Source: an uncultured Collinsella sp. (lineage in GTDB: Bacteria > Actinomycetota > Coriobacteriia > Coriobacteriales > Coriobacteriaceae). From it: a stretch of 45,851 bases of DNA. The DNA lies in contig CAJMHR010000014.1 of assembly GCA_905213265.1 (NCBI GenBank), positions 1 through 45,851 on the forward strand, read 5' to 3'. The stretch's first letter is position 1. Every line of letters begins with the position of its first letter. Shown here piece after piece: positions 18,447 to 26,244 of this stretch. Position numbers and translations under genes: made by a program. The notes under the pieces were generated by a model. The model worked only from the letters and a program-made list of their open reading frames with translations, made no database searches and had not been told where the DNA came from.

Positions 18447-19697
18447 TTACTGGCGCTGTTTGGGCTCGGTGACGATGGCTCGGACGATGCGGGGGCGATC
18501 GGTGAGGTCATGGACGATACGCACGTCCGAAAGGCCTGCCTGGCGACAGAGCTCGGCCGCGGCATCGAGGGCACCCTCGTAGAGCTCGCAGGCAAACAGG
18601 CCGCCGGCGCGCAGCATGTAAGGCGCCGCATTGAGCAGGCGGCGGAAGATATCGAGGCCGTCGGCGCCGCCCTCGAGCGCCAGGTCGGGCTCAAAATCCT
18701 TGACCTCGTGCGGCAGCGAGCGCATGACGCCGGTCGGGATGTAAGGTGGGTTGGAGACAAGCACGTCGAAGGTGCCCCACTCTTCGCGGGGAATGGAACT
18801 CACCAGGTTGGTGAGGCTAAAGGCAACCTCATCTGCCGTGAGGCCGAGGGCGTCGCGGTTTTTGGTGGCCAGATCGATGGCGCGCGGCTCGATATCGGTG
18901 GCGGTGCAGGTAACGTGGCCGCGGCGCTCCCAGGCAAGGGAGAGCGAAATGCAGCCCGTGCCGCAGCCGACCTCGAGAACGCGGGCAGTGCAGGGCTCGG
19001 TTGGGGCAGGCGCAGCGGCATCCTGAGCTGAAGCCGTCTCCTGGCCGGCACCCTCGATGGCGATGCCGTATTCGTCGAGCTCGGACTCGGCGGCTTCCGC
19101 GGCTTCGGCTTCTGCTGCCTGCGCGGCGGCTTCCTCGGCCTCGCGGTCGGCCAGTTCCTCGGCATAGGCACGGCTGCCCAGTACGTCGCCGCCTAACGCC
19201 GCCTCATCGGCAGCCGTCAGGTTAGCGGCACGGCGCTCGGCAGTCGCGCGCTCGTCGGCCAGCGCCGCCTCGGCTTTGCGGGCCTCTTCGACCTCATCGT
19301 TCCAAGGCAGCTCAACACGCTGACGGGCAGCAGCCTCGGGGCTCAGCACCTCGGCATCCAGATAATTGAGGACTTCCTCGACGAGCATCTCGGTCTCGGG
19401 GCGCGGAATGAGCACACCGGGGGCGCACGCGACGTCGATCATGCGAAACTGCGTGCTGCCGGTGATGTATTGCAGCGGCTCGCCCTTAGCGCGGCGGACA
19501 ACGGCCGCATGCATGGTCTCGAGCTGGGACGCGTTAAGCGTCTCGTCCATACGCATATATAGGTCAATACGCGCCAGGCCCGTGGCGGCGCACAGCAGCC
19601 ACTCGGCAGAAAGACGGGGGTGCTCCTCGCCGCGCTCGGCCAGGTACTCCTTGGTCCACTCGAGACAACGCTTGATGGTCCAAATCTCGTTTGCCAT
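18447..19697 (-). CDS. prmC: peptide chain release factor N5-glutamine methyltransferase with a large internal insertion
   Basis: Methylates the GGQ glutamine of release factors. The 416-residue protein has the N-terminal helical domain (about 1-75), the linker LIPRPETEMLVE, then the SAM-binding VLEVGCGTGC and the catalytic VSNPPYIP motif. Between the linker and the SAM motif (about residues 116-246) is some 130 residues of Ala/Glu-rich, low-complexity sequence where usual PrmC proteins have a short linker; typical PrmC is about 280-300 residues. The reading frame is open through it, so it is not a frameshift. ATG 19697 follows GGGAGGG. Its substrate gene prfA lies upstream on the same strand, but 600 bp of non-coding DNA with element B separates them. 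Confidence 0.93.
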   Translation of the reverse strand: MANEIWTIKRCLEWTKEYLAERGEEHPRLSAEWLLCAATGLARIDLYMRMDETLNASQLETMHAAVVRRAKGEPLQYITGSTQFRMIDVACAPGVLIPRPETEMLVEEVLNYLDAEVLSPEAAARQRVELPWNDEVEEARKAEAALADERATAERRAANLTAADEAALGGDVLGSRAYAEELADREAEEAAAQAAEAEAAEAAESELDEYGIAIEGAGQETASAQDAAAPAPTEPCTARVLEVGCGTGCISLSLAWERRGHVTCTATDIEPRAIDLATKNRDALGLTADEVAFSLTNLVSSIPREEWGTFDVLVSNPPYIPTGVMRSLPHEVKDFEPDLALEGGADGLDIFRRLLNAAPYMLRAGGLFACELYEGALDAAAELCRQAGLSDVRIVHDLTDRPRIVRAIVTEPKQRQ

Positions 19698-20088
19698 GGG
19701 GCCCTCCCCTCTTAAGCGCCGGACGGCGCGCGAATGTCGGAGCAGATTGTACGCGAGGCCAGCGCTTGGCAAGGGACGATTGAAGACGATTATCGAGAAT
19801 CAGCCCAGATTTTTGCTTGGAACCTGCCTGAAATGTTCATTCATCGACGTCTAAATCTGCATCCGTCAAGCTTTTGGCAAAGTTGCCCCAAAACTGACCA
19901 ATATCTAACCAAGAACTTGCCAAATCACTTGACGTGCGACGCATCAAAAATCACCCCGCGACTTCTCGGACGATTTTTCGAGCAATATTTTCAATAGCAG
20001 ATGAAGGCTGTTAATTACTTTGAGCAGGTAGGCAGCTTAATTTCTAACAAAATAGATTAAATAAACTCGAAAAGTAATTTACCCAACC
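19698..20088. other. AT-rich non-coding stretch between prmC and element B
   Basis: No credible gene: the one open frame (19734-19997, plus strand) has no ribosome binding site or recognisable domain. GC content falls well below the flanks. A possible prmC promoter reads on the minus strand as TTGCCA (19767-19772), 15 bases, TACAAT (19746-19751), about 50 bp before the start; the spacing is short, so this is tentative. Confidence 0.4.
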
Positions 20089-20117
20089 TAGTCATTTAAG
20101 AACGTCCCCAATGACTA
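20089..20117. repeat. TAGTCATT hairpin module, copy upstream of element B
   Basis: TAGTCATT and AATGACTA close a loop containing AAGAACGTCCCC. The same module precedes element C (as part of a larger inverted repeat at 34112-34167), and fragments of it precede element A and the palindrome at 26124. Confidence 0.65.
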
Positions 20118-20154
20118 CCCCGCATCCGGAGCAAGGCAACGCCGCAGGTAGAGG

Positions 20155-20303
20155 GCGGACAGCGAAAACGCCCCTAAGCGAGCAAGGTGACGTGAAAGAG
20201 GAGGGAAGCGTACTTCGGTACGCGACCGACGATTGAACGTCAGATTGCCGCTTAGGGGCGTTTGCAGCGTCGAGCAGTTACGGCGTTTGGTAAAACGCCG
20301 TAA
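20155..20303 (+). repeat. structured 150-bp element, copy B
   Basis: The best-paired copy. Outer stem 20166-20180 with 20249-20263 is perfect over 15 bp (AAACGCCCCTAAGCG). Then come the bulged A, GCAA/TTGC, GG/GA loop, TGACGT/ACGTCA, and the apical GCGTAC-TTCG-GTACGC hairpin, capped by a UUCG-type loop. The closing hairpin TTACGGCGTTT-GGTA-AAACGCCGTAA ends 1 bp from the prfA stop codon. Confidence 0.82.
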
Positions 20304-20304
20304 C

Positions 20305-21372
20305 TTAAACGGCCTGTGCCAGCTTCTCGGCTCGCTCGGCGGCAGCGAGCGCCTCGATCACGGTGCCGAGCTGGTCACCCAGAAGGACGCCGTTGTAGGT
20401 GGAGTTGAAACCGATGCGGTGATCGGTCACGCGGTCCTGGGGCTGGTTGTAGGTACGGATCTTCTCGGAACGGTTGCCGTGGCCGATCTGGCTCTGGCGC
20501 TCGGCACCGAGCTCGGCCTGCTGCTTCTCGAGTTCCATCTCGTACAGACGGGCGCGCAGCATCTGCATGCAGACCTCGCGGTTCTGGATCTGGGAACGCT
20601 GCTCCTGCGACTGCACCACGGTGTTGGTGGGCAGGTGGGTGATGCGCACGGCGGAGTAGGTGGTGTTAACGCACTGACCGCCAGGGCCGGAGGCGCAGTA
20701 GGTGTCGATGCGCAGGTCGGACTGGTTGATCTGGACGTCGATCTCCTCGGCCTCGGGAAGTACGGCGACGGTAGCCGTGGAGGTCTGAATGCGGCCCTGG
20801 GACTCAGTCTTGGGAACGCGCTGGACGCGGTGCACGCCGGACTCGAACTTCATGACGGAGTAGACGCGGTCGCCCTCGACCTTGAACTCGATGGACTTAA
20901 AGCCACCGGCCTCGCTGGGGCTGGAATCGAGCACGGTAGTCTTCCAGCCGCGCGACTCGCAAAAGCGCTGGTACATCTTGTACAGATCGCCGGCGAAGAT
21001 GGCCGCCTCGTCGCCACCGGCGGCGGAGCGGATCTCGACGATGGTGTTCTTGTCGTCGTTGGGGTCGCTCGGGATGAGCATGTACTTGATGTCTTCCTCG
21101 AGCTGGGGAAGCTTGGCCTCGTTTTCGGAGATGTCCATCTGGAGCATCTCCTTCTCATCGGCATCGGTGGTATCGTGCAGCATTTCCTTGGCAGCCTCGA
21201 TGTCATCGAGCGCGCCGATGTACTCGCGCGAGGCGGCAATGAGGTCGGACTGGTGCGCGTACTCCTTGTTGAGACGCGTGAACTCCTTGATATCGGAGGC
21301 GACGGCCGGGTCGGAAAGCTTCTTCTCGAGCTCCTCGTAGGCCTTGATGATCTTTTCGAGCTTGTCGCGCAT
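20305..21372 (-). CDS. prfA: peptide chain release factor 1
   Basis: Recognises UAA and UAG and triggers peptide release, 355 residues. The catalytic GGQ is in SGPGGQCVNTTYSAV, and the codon-recognition PxT appears as PKT in RVPKTESQGR, typical of RF1 rather than RF2. ATG 21372 gives the standard N-terminus (MRDKLEKIIKAYEEL) and follows AAAGGAG. Its 3' end abuts structured element B. PrmC, which modifies its GGQ, is the next gene. Confidence 0.96.
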   Translation of the reverse strand: MRDKLEKIIKAYEELEKKLSDPAVASDIKEFTRLNKEYAHQSDLIAASREYIGALDDIEAAKEMLHDTTDADEKEMLQMDISENEAKLPQLEEDIKYMLIPSDPNDDKNTIVEIRSAAGGDEAAIFAGDLYKMYQRFCESRGWKTTVLDSSPSEAGGFKSIEFKVEGDRVYSVMKFESGVHRVQRVPKTESQGRIQTSTATVAVLPEAEEIDVQINQSDLRIDTYCASGPGGQCVNTTYSAVRITHLPTNTVVQSQEQRSQIQNREVCMQMLRARLYEMELEKQQAELGAERQSQIGHGNRSEKIRTYNQPQDRVTDHRIGFNSTYNGVLLGDQLGTVIEALAAAERAEKLAQAV

Positions 21373-21452
21373 GACGGACTCCTTTATATGCGTGAAGGCG
21401 AAAATCGGCAGAATTGATGGGGCGCGGGGCGCCGCTGCGGGGGTAAGCCCAG

Positions 21453-21485
21453 CTAGAACATGTCGATCTTCAGATACATGCGCAT
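21453..21485 (-). other. possible 10-codon leader peptide before prfA
   Basis: An ATG behind GAAGGG opens a frame of ten codons (MRMYLKIDMF) ending in TAG, about 80 bp before prfA. It is followed by GC-rich sequence able to fold (GGGGCGC and GCGCCCC words). It could be a leader peptide of an attenuator or chance; there is no other support. The rest of the 21373-21567 gap shows nothing I can name. Confidence 0.2.
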
Positions 21486-21567
21486 CCCTTCGCGTATGGG
21501 GTACATAATTGCGGTCTAACCCATATATGATAGCGTGCGCAGGCAAACCTGCATATAACCCGCACGG

Positions 21568-21600
21568 AATCCGACAAAGGGACAGTCCCTTTGTCGGATT
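21568..21600. repeat. GACAAAGGGAC palindrome, copy 1
   Basis: Perfect 16-bp arms around one base (AATCCGACAAAGGGAC / GTCCCTTTGTCGGATT). It touches the stop codon of the M20 peptidase gene. The outer triplet here is TCC/GGA, where other copies have TGT/ACA or TGC/GCA. Confidence 0.85.
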
Positions 21601-23016
21601 CTAAAGCGTATGGATCAGGGCGACGAGGAAGCGGACACCCTGGAGGTAGGCGCGGCGGGTAATGCGCTCGTTGGTGCCGTGGACGCCGCGATCGCACTCG
21701 TCATCGTCGACCACAAAGGCCGAGAAGCGAATGCACTCGGAGCAAATGCGCTGGTAGTTGGCAGCGTCGGTCGCGCCGATCACGGTCGAGGGGACAATCG
21801 CCAACGGCTCGAATGATCCGTTTTCCTCCGTCCCCTTTGGATCACGGAAATAGCGGGCGGCGATGGCGCGAACGGCCTCGAGTCCCGGTCCACCAACGCG
21901 CGGGGACGGCGAAGGCTCGGAGCTGCCGGGGCCAAGTTCGACCTCCACACGTCCGGCAAGGCCCGCCGCGGCAACCGCCTCGCGGCAGCGCGCCACAACG
22001 TCGGCCACGCTCGTGCCCTCGAGCATGCGGAAGTTAATGTTGGCCCACATATCCTGCGGCATTACGTTGGCGCCGGTGCTGCCACCCTCGATCTGCGTGG
22101 GCGCGCAGGTGGTCGTCACCAGCGGATAGAGCTTCTTGCTGGCGAGGCACTCGCGCACGATGGTGTCCTTGTTGGAGGCAATCTCGTCGGCCGTGTAAAG
22201 CCCCAGCTCGACGAGCTGTGCGGCAAGCAGGTCCGTGACGCGCGTCGGCCATTCGATATCGCAGATTGCGGTGATGGCACGGCTGAGCACCTCGAGCGAA
22301 GTGCCACCGTAGGGGTTGGACGAATGCCCGCCCTCACTCTTCGTCTTGAGCACAATATCGGCGTAGCCCTTCTCCGCGAGGTCGGCATGCATAAGCCAGC
22401 CCTCGCCCGCGCCGTACTCGGCAGCTGGAACGATGCGGTAGTCACCCTCGTCGATCAGGTACTCAAGCTCAATGCCGCGCTCCTCGAGCGCGCGGCCGAT
22501 GGCGCCTGCGCCGTACTGCGTAGTCTCCTCGTCCTGGCCAAAGGCCAGGAGCAGCGTGCGCTCGTGCTGCCAACCGTGCGCCAGCGCATACTCAACCGCC
22601 TCGAGAATGCCTGCGACCTGGTCTTTCATATCGATGGCGCCGCGACCCCAAATGTAGGTGTCGTCTACATGCCCGCTAAAGGGGGCGTGCGTCCAATCGT
22701 CCTCGGTGCCGGGCACCACGGGAACCACGTCCATGTGGCCCATGAGCATAATGGGCTTGAGGGCAGGGTCGGAACCGCTAAGCGTCACCAATAGCGAATG
22801 GTCGATAAGCTCGACCTTACCCGCCGTAAATACGTGCGGCCAAGCCTGCTGCATATACGCGCGCAGGTCGTCGAACGACTGCCAGTTCACCGCCTCGGCA
22901 TCCATGCTCGAGATGGTCGGAAACGATAGCACGCGGCCCAGGCGCTCGCACGCACCAGCCTTGTCCAAATCGGCAAAATCATCCTCATGCGCAAAGAAGC
23001 GCCAAACCTCGGCCAT
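21601..23016 (-). CDS. M20 family metallopeptidase (carboxypeptidase-like)
   Basis: 471-residue zinc peptidase of the M20A type, resembling the Cps1/PM20D1 group. Metal and catalytic signatures: MGHMDVVPV (His, Asp), WGRGAIDMKD, the Glu pair in GQDEETTQYG and a terminal HGTNERI. A lid/dimerisation domain (SEGGHSSNPYGGTS) lies in the middle. It follows the ABC importer genes on the same strand by 72 bp, which suggests that peptide or N-acyl amino acid breakdown is paired with amino acid uptake. Its substrate is unknown. No signal peptide, so cytoplasmic. Confidence 0.88.
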   Translation of the reverse strand: MAEVWRFFAHEDDFADLDKAGACERLGRVLSFPTISSMDAEAVNWQSFDDLRAYMQQAWPHVFTAGKVELIDHSLLVTLSGSDPALKPIMLMGHMDVVPVVPGTEDDWTHAPFSGHVDDTYIWGRGAIDMKDQVAGILEAVEYALAHGWQHERTLLLAFGQDEETTQYGAGAIGRALEERGIELEYLIDEGDYRIVPAAEYGAGEGWLMHADLAEKGYADIVLKTKSEGGHSSNPYGGTSLEVLSRAITAICDIEWPTRVTDLLAAQLVELGLYTADEIASNKDTIVRECLASKKLYPLVTTTCAPTQIEGGSTGANVMPQDMWANINFRMLEGTSVADVVARCREAVAAAGLAGRVEVELGPGSSEPSPSPRVGGPGLEAVRAIAARYFRDPKGTEENGSFEPLAIVPSTVIGATDAANYQRICSECIRFSAFVVDDDECDRGVHGTNERITRRAYLQGVRFLVALIHTL

Positions 23017-23040
23017 GGCATCCTTTCGATTGTGATGACG

Positions 23041-23065
23041 AGGGCCGCCCCACCGGAGCGGCCCT
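23041..23065 (-). other. strong hairpin between the ABC ATPase and M20 genes
   Basis: AGGGCCGC and GCGGCCCT (8 bp) form a stable stem 23 bp after the ATPase stop codon. No T-run follows on either strand, so it is more likely an mRNA stability or partial attenuation element than a full terminator. Confidence 0.5.
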
Positions 23066-23088
23066 GCTACATAAGCGTTTGCGGTCGG

Positions 23089-23874
23089 TTACTTGTCCTC
23101 GAGATAACGCGAAAGGAACTCGCGGGTACGCTGGTGCTTGGGGTTGCCAAAGAGCTCCGCCGGCGCGGCATCCTCGAGCACTACGCCCTTGTCCATAAAG
23201 ACCACGCGGTCGGACACCGTGCGGGCAAAGGCCATCTCGTGCGTGACGACGACCATGGTCATGCCGTCGGCCGCGAGCTTGCGCATGACCTCGAGCACCT
23301 CGCCCACGATCTCGGGGTCGAGTGCTGAGGTCGGCTCGTCGAACAGCATGATCTGCGGATTCATGCACAGGGCGCGCGCGATGGCCACGCGCTGTTTTTG
23401 ACCACCGGACAGGCGACCCACGGCGGCGTGCGCGAACTTCTCGAGCCCCACGCTCGTCAGATGCTCCATCGCGACCTTCTCGGCCTCGGCCTTGCTCATT
23501 TTTTTGAGCGTGACGGGCGCAAGCGTGCAGTTGTCGAGCACATCCATGTTGTTGAACAGGTTAAAGCCCTGGAACACCATGCCGATGTCCTCACGCAGCT
23601 TGTTAATGTTGCAGCGCTCGGCCGTAAGGTCCTGGCCGTGGAACCAGATATGGCCCGCGTCCGGAGTCTCGAGCAGGTTGAGGCAGCGCAAGAAGGTCGA
23701 CTTGCCCGAGCCCGAGGCGCCGATGATGGTGACGACCTCGCCGGGATTGACAGCGAGGTCGATGCCCTTGAGTACCTCGAGCGAGCCGAAGCTCTTGCGC
23801 AGGCCCTCGACGCGGATGAGCGGCTCTTGGTTTTGCGCGGCGGCCGCAGCGCCGGTAGTGGCGGTATCTGCCAT
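23089..23874 (-). CDS. polar amino acid ABC importer, ATP-binding protein
   Basis: GlnQ/HisP-type ATPase, 261 residues. Walker A GASGSGKST, Q-loop FQGFNLF, signature LSGGQKQR, Walker B IMLFDEPTSALD and switch His in VVTHEM are all intact. ATG 23874 has AGGAGA six bases upstream; the first 18 residues are an Ala-rich extension. It starts 22 bp after the permease gene. The substrate is probably a polar amino acid, judging by family only. Confidence 0.94.
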   Translation of the reverse strand: MADTATTGAAAAAQNQEPLIRVEGLRKSFGSLEVLKGIDLAVNPGEVVTIIGASGSGKSTFLRCLNLLETPDAGHIWFHGQDLTAERCNINKLREDIGMVFQGFNLFNNMDVLDNCTLAPVTLKKMSKAEAEKVAMEHLTSVGLEKFAHAAVGRLSGGQKQRVAIARALCMNPQIMLFDEPTSALDPEIVGEVLEVMRKLAADGMTMVVVTHEMAFARTVSDRVVFMDKGVVLEDAAPAELFGNPKHQRTREFLSRYLEDK

Positions 23875-23896
23875 GATGATTCTCCTCGTCTTGAGC

Positions 23897-25045
23897 CTAG
23901 TTGGAGCTGGGCAGCGTGACCGGAGCCTCGGCGCCAAGCTTTTTGCCAAAGGCCTCGAGCAGGCGGCTCGCCACGAGCGTCAGGATCAGGTAGACCACGA
24001 GCGCCACGCAGTAGACCTCCATCTGGCGGTAGTACACGCCGGCGACGGTGGTGGTGGCGTACATGAGGTCAAACACGCCGATGACCGAAAGCACCGACGA
24101 ATCCTTGATGTTGATGATGAGCTCGTTGGTGAGCGCCGGAATCGCGTTTTTAATGCCCTGGGGGAACACGACTTTGCGCATGGCTTGCCACTGCGACAGG
24201 CCCAGCGAGCGTGCTGCCTCGGCCTGGCCGGGATCGATGGACTCGATGCCGCCGCGCAGGACCTCCATCATGTAGGCGGTGGAGTTGAGCGAGATGGTGA
24301 CGAGGCCGGCGGTGAAGGTGCTCCAGATCTGGTTGGCCTGGGCGGTCTCGAAGCCCATGCCGCGCAAAACGGTGAAGCCCGCGTAATAGATGAGCAGACC
24401 CTGGACCATCATGGGCGTGCCGCGCACGATGGTGGAGTAGACGGTCGCAAAGCCGCGGCCGATACTCTTAAAGAAGCGCACCAGGTCGTTGTCCACGCGA
24501 TCGAAGGTCTGAATGCGCAGGAACACAAAAAGCAGCGCCAGGAAAAAGGCAATGACGGTGCCGAAGGTGGCAAGCGCGATGGTGATCTCGATACCGCGAA
24601 TGAAGAAGTCCCCGCTCTTGTAGGTCATGTAGACCAGGCTCGACAAAAAGTCGCTGGGGTTGGAGTCCGAGACAATACTCACCTGCACCAGGTCGATAAA
24701 CGACATGACGCAGCGGTCGATAAAGAAAACTGCCGCGATGGCGACCACGACGTAGCTGCCCAGGCGTGCGCCACGACGGCAACGCTCGGATGCGAACGGC
24801 GACTTTACGCGATAGTCGCTCCAGTGCATAAGCTTGGTGACCAACGCCGCCGCCGACACGACGAGCCAGGCCCAAAGAATCGCCCAAAGGCAATCCTGGA
24901 AGATACCGGTGGGGGCCAAGAAACTCATCGGCGTGGGGTTGCGCTGGCTAAACGCCAGGCCGAGCGCCGCGATGACGCTCGTGCCCAGGTATACATAACG
25001 GTGGTCGGCCTTGATAAAGGAGGCCAGACGATTAATGGTTTTCAT
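23897..25045 (-). CDS. polar amino acid ABC importer, permease with extended N-terminus
   Basis: HisM/GlnP-family membrane subunit, 382 residues. The C-terminal half (about 160-375) is the usual permease with the EAA coupling motif EAARSLGLSQWQAMRKVVFP. The N-terminal 150 residues hold extra membrane segments (near 20-33, 50-70 and 95-113) not found in the short 220-residue permeases; such extensions occur in some actinobacterial and clostridial members. It starts 9 bp after the binding-protein gene. Confidence 0.93.
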   Translation of the reverse strand: MKTINRLASFIKADHRYVYLGTSVIAALGLAFSQRNPTPMSFLAPTGIFQDCLWAILWAWLVVSAAALVTKLMHWSDYRVKSPFASERCRRGARLGSYVVVAIAAVFFIDRCVMSFIDLVQVSIVSDSNPSDFLSSLVYMTYKSGDFFIRGIEITIALATFGTVIAFFLALLFVFLRIQTFDRVDNDLVRFFKSIGRGFATVYSTIVRGTPMMVQGLLIYYAGFTVLRGMGFETAQANQIWSTFTAGLVTISLNSTAYMMEVLRGGIESIDPGQAEAARSLGLSQWQAMRKVVFPQGIKNAIPALTNELIINIKDSSVLSVIGVFDLMYATTTVAGVYYRQMEVYCVALVVYLILTLVASRLLEAFGKKLGAEAPVTLPSSN

Positions 25046-25054
25046 GCTGCCTCC

Positions 25055-25981
25055 CTATGCCGGCTGACGGTCGAGGCACGCGTCCCACATTTGGTCGCGC
25101 TCCTCTTGGCTAATGCCCTTGAGTGTCTTGTCGATGAGCTTAAGCAGCTTATCCGAGCCCTTGCGGCAGCCGACGTTTGCCGTGACCTCCTGCTTAAAGC
25201 CCTCGCCATCGGCAAACTGAATCGGCACGATACCCGGGTTTTGGGCCATATAGCCCTTCTCGTTCTCAGTGTTGTAGGTCACGGCGTCGCAAGTGCCCTG
25301 CAGCAGATTCGAAAACACCGTGGGGACCGAGTCGACCGGGTTTTTGTGGGCAACGCCCGGGATCTCGTCGATGACGGTATCGAGCATGGTGTCCTTTTGG
25401 CCGAGGACCGTTGCGCCGCTAAAGTCGCTGAGCTTGGTCGCATTCTGATAGGGCGAGCCCTCTTTTACGAACAGGCCAAAGTAACCGATAAAGTACGGGT
25501 CGGAAAAGCCGACGGACTCCTCGCGCTCGGGCGTGGCGCTCATACCGGCGATGATGAGGTCGATCTGGCCGTTGTTGAGCGAGTCGATAAGGCCCGAGAA
25601 GCTCTGTTTGACGGCAACGGGCTCGCCACCGAGGGCCTTGCAGACGATCTTGGCGATCTGCACGTCGTAACCATCGGCATAGGCGCCCTGCACGTTGTCG
25701 ATGGGGATGGTGTACTCGCTGGCTTCGGAGACCTGCCAGTTGTACGGGGCGTAGGCCGCCTCCATGCCGATGCGGATCTTGTCCTTGCCGATCACGGAAT
25801 CGGACAGGTCGTCGCGACCGCCACCCGTCGTGGGCTGAACTACTTCCAGCGTGGAGGGGCGCTGGCAACCGGCAAGTGCGCCGGCGACGACAGAAGCGCT
25901 CGCAGCGAGAGCACTACCCAAAAAGATGCGACGGCTGCATACCGGCTGTGGATGCGCGTCGCGTTGATGGGGAGAATGCAT
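25055..25981 (-). CDS. polar amino acid ABC importer, substrate-binding lipoprotein
   Basis: Family-3 solute-binding protein, 308 residues. The N-terminus has a twin-arginine motif (SRRIFLG) and a lipobox (LAG-C), so it is probably exported folded by Tat and lipidated. Binding-domain hallmarks follow: IRIGMEAAYAPYNW, GYDVQIAKIV, IIAGMSATPEREE. ATG 25981 places this signal at the N-terminus with GGGAAGG upstream. It is the first gene of the importer operon. Confidence 0.93.
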   Translation of the reverse strand: MHSPHQRDAHPQPVCSRRIFLGSALAASASVVAGALAGCQRPSTLEVVQPTTGGGRDDLSDSVIGKDKIRIGMEAAYAPYNWQVSEASEYTIPIDNVQGAYADGYDVQIAKIVCKALGGEPVAVKQSFSGLIDSLNNGQIDLIIAGMSATPEREESVGFSDPYFIGYFGLFVKEGSPYQNATKLSDFSGATVLGQKDTMLDTVIDEIPGVAHKNPVDSVPTVFSNLLQGTCDAVTYNTENEKGYMAQNPGIVPIQFADGEGFKQEVTANVGCRKGSDKLLKLIDKTLKGISQEERDQMWDACLDRQPA

Positions 25982-26123
25982 AATCTGCCTTCCCTGTTGA
26001 ATCGTATGCTGACGACTTAACAGGATATACGCCAGCGACCAGCAGCGCAGCACAAGCTCGAAAAATTAATAGACACACGGTAGTCATTGGGAACGCCGAT
26101 GTTTTGGCAATGCCGGCGAGCGA

Positions 26124-26214
26124 CGTCCAGAGCGAACAAGTGGCATGAAAAAGGCAAGGCATGACCAGAAGGTCTATGCCTTGCCTTTTTCATGCCACTT
26201 GTTCGCTCTGGACG
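26124..26214. repeat. 39-bp perfect inverted repeat, variant of the structured element
   Basis: Arms 26124-26162 and 26176-26214 are exact reverse complements, enclosing 13 bases that themselves pair (GACC/GGTC). The arm contains CAGAGCGAACAAG and GGCAAGGCAT, close to the left half of elements A and C (GAGCGAGCAAGG, GGCAT). Just upstream (26080-26105) are TAGTCATTGGGAACG and CGCCGATGTTTTGG, also shared. The internal loop of A-C is here replaced by full pairing. It lies between the importer operon and the epimerase gene, whose transcript would read into it. Confidence 0.85.
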
Positions 26215-26244
26215 ACGCGCAGCATCGACCGAGCGGCGGAACCT

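Noticed and set aside
19734..19997. 87-codon plus-strand frame in the AT-rich gap after prmC
   Set aside because: No ribosome binding site, no recognisable domain, and composition like the surrounding non-coding DNA. It could be a relic, but there is nothing to support that.
23041..23065. Hairpin after the ABC ATPase gene as a terminator
   Set aside because: The stem is strong, but no T-run follows on either strand and the M20 gene continues closely in the same direction. Listed only as a hairpin.
23492..26020. 842-codon open frame on the plus strand
   Set aside because: Antisense to the ABC importer genes, with low-complexity His/Arg/Gly-rich translation. A shadow of codon bias.
26124..26214. 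The 39-bp palindrome as an ordinary terminator of the epimerase gene
   Set aside because: It may stop transcription incidentally, but it is far longer than a terminator, its T-stretch is inside the stem, and it shares sequence with elements A-C.
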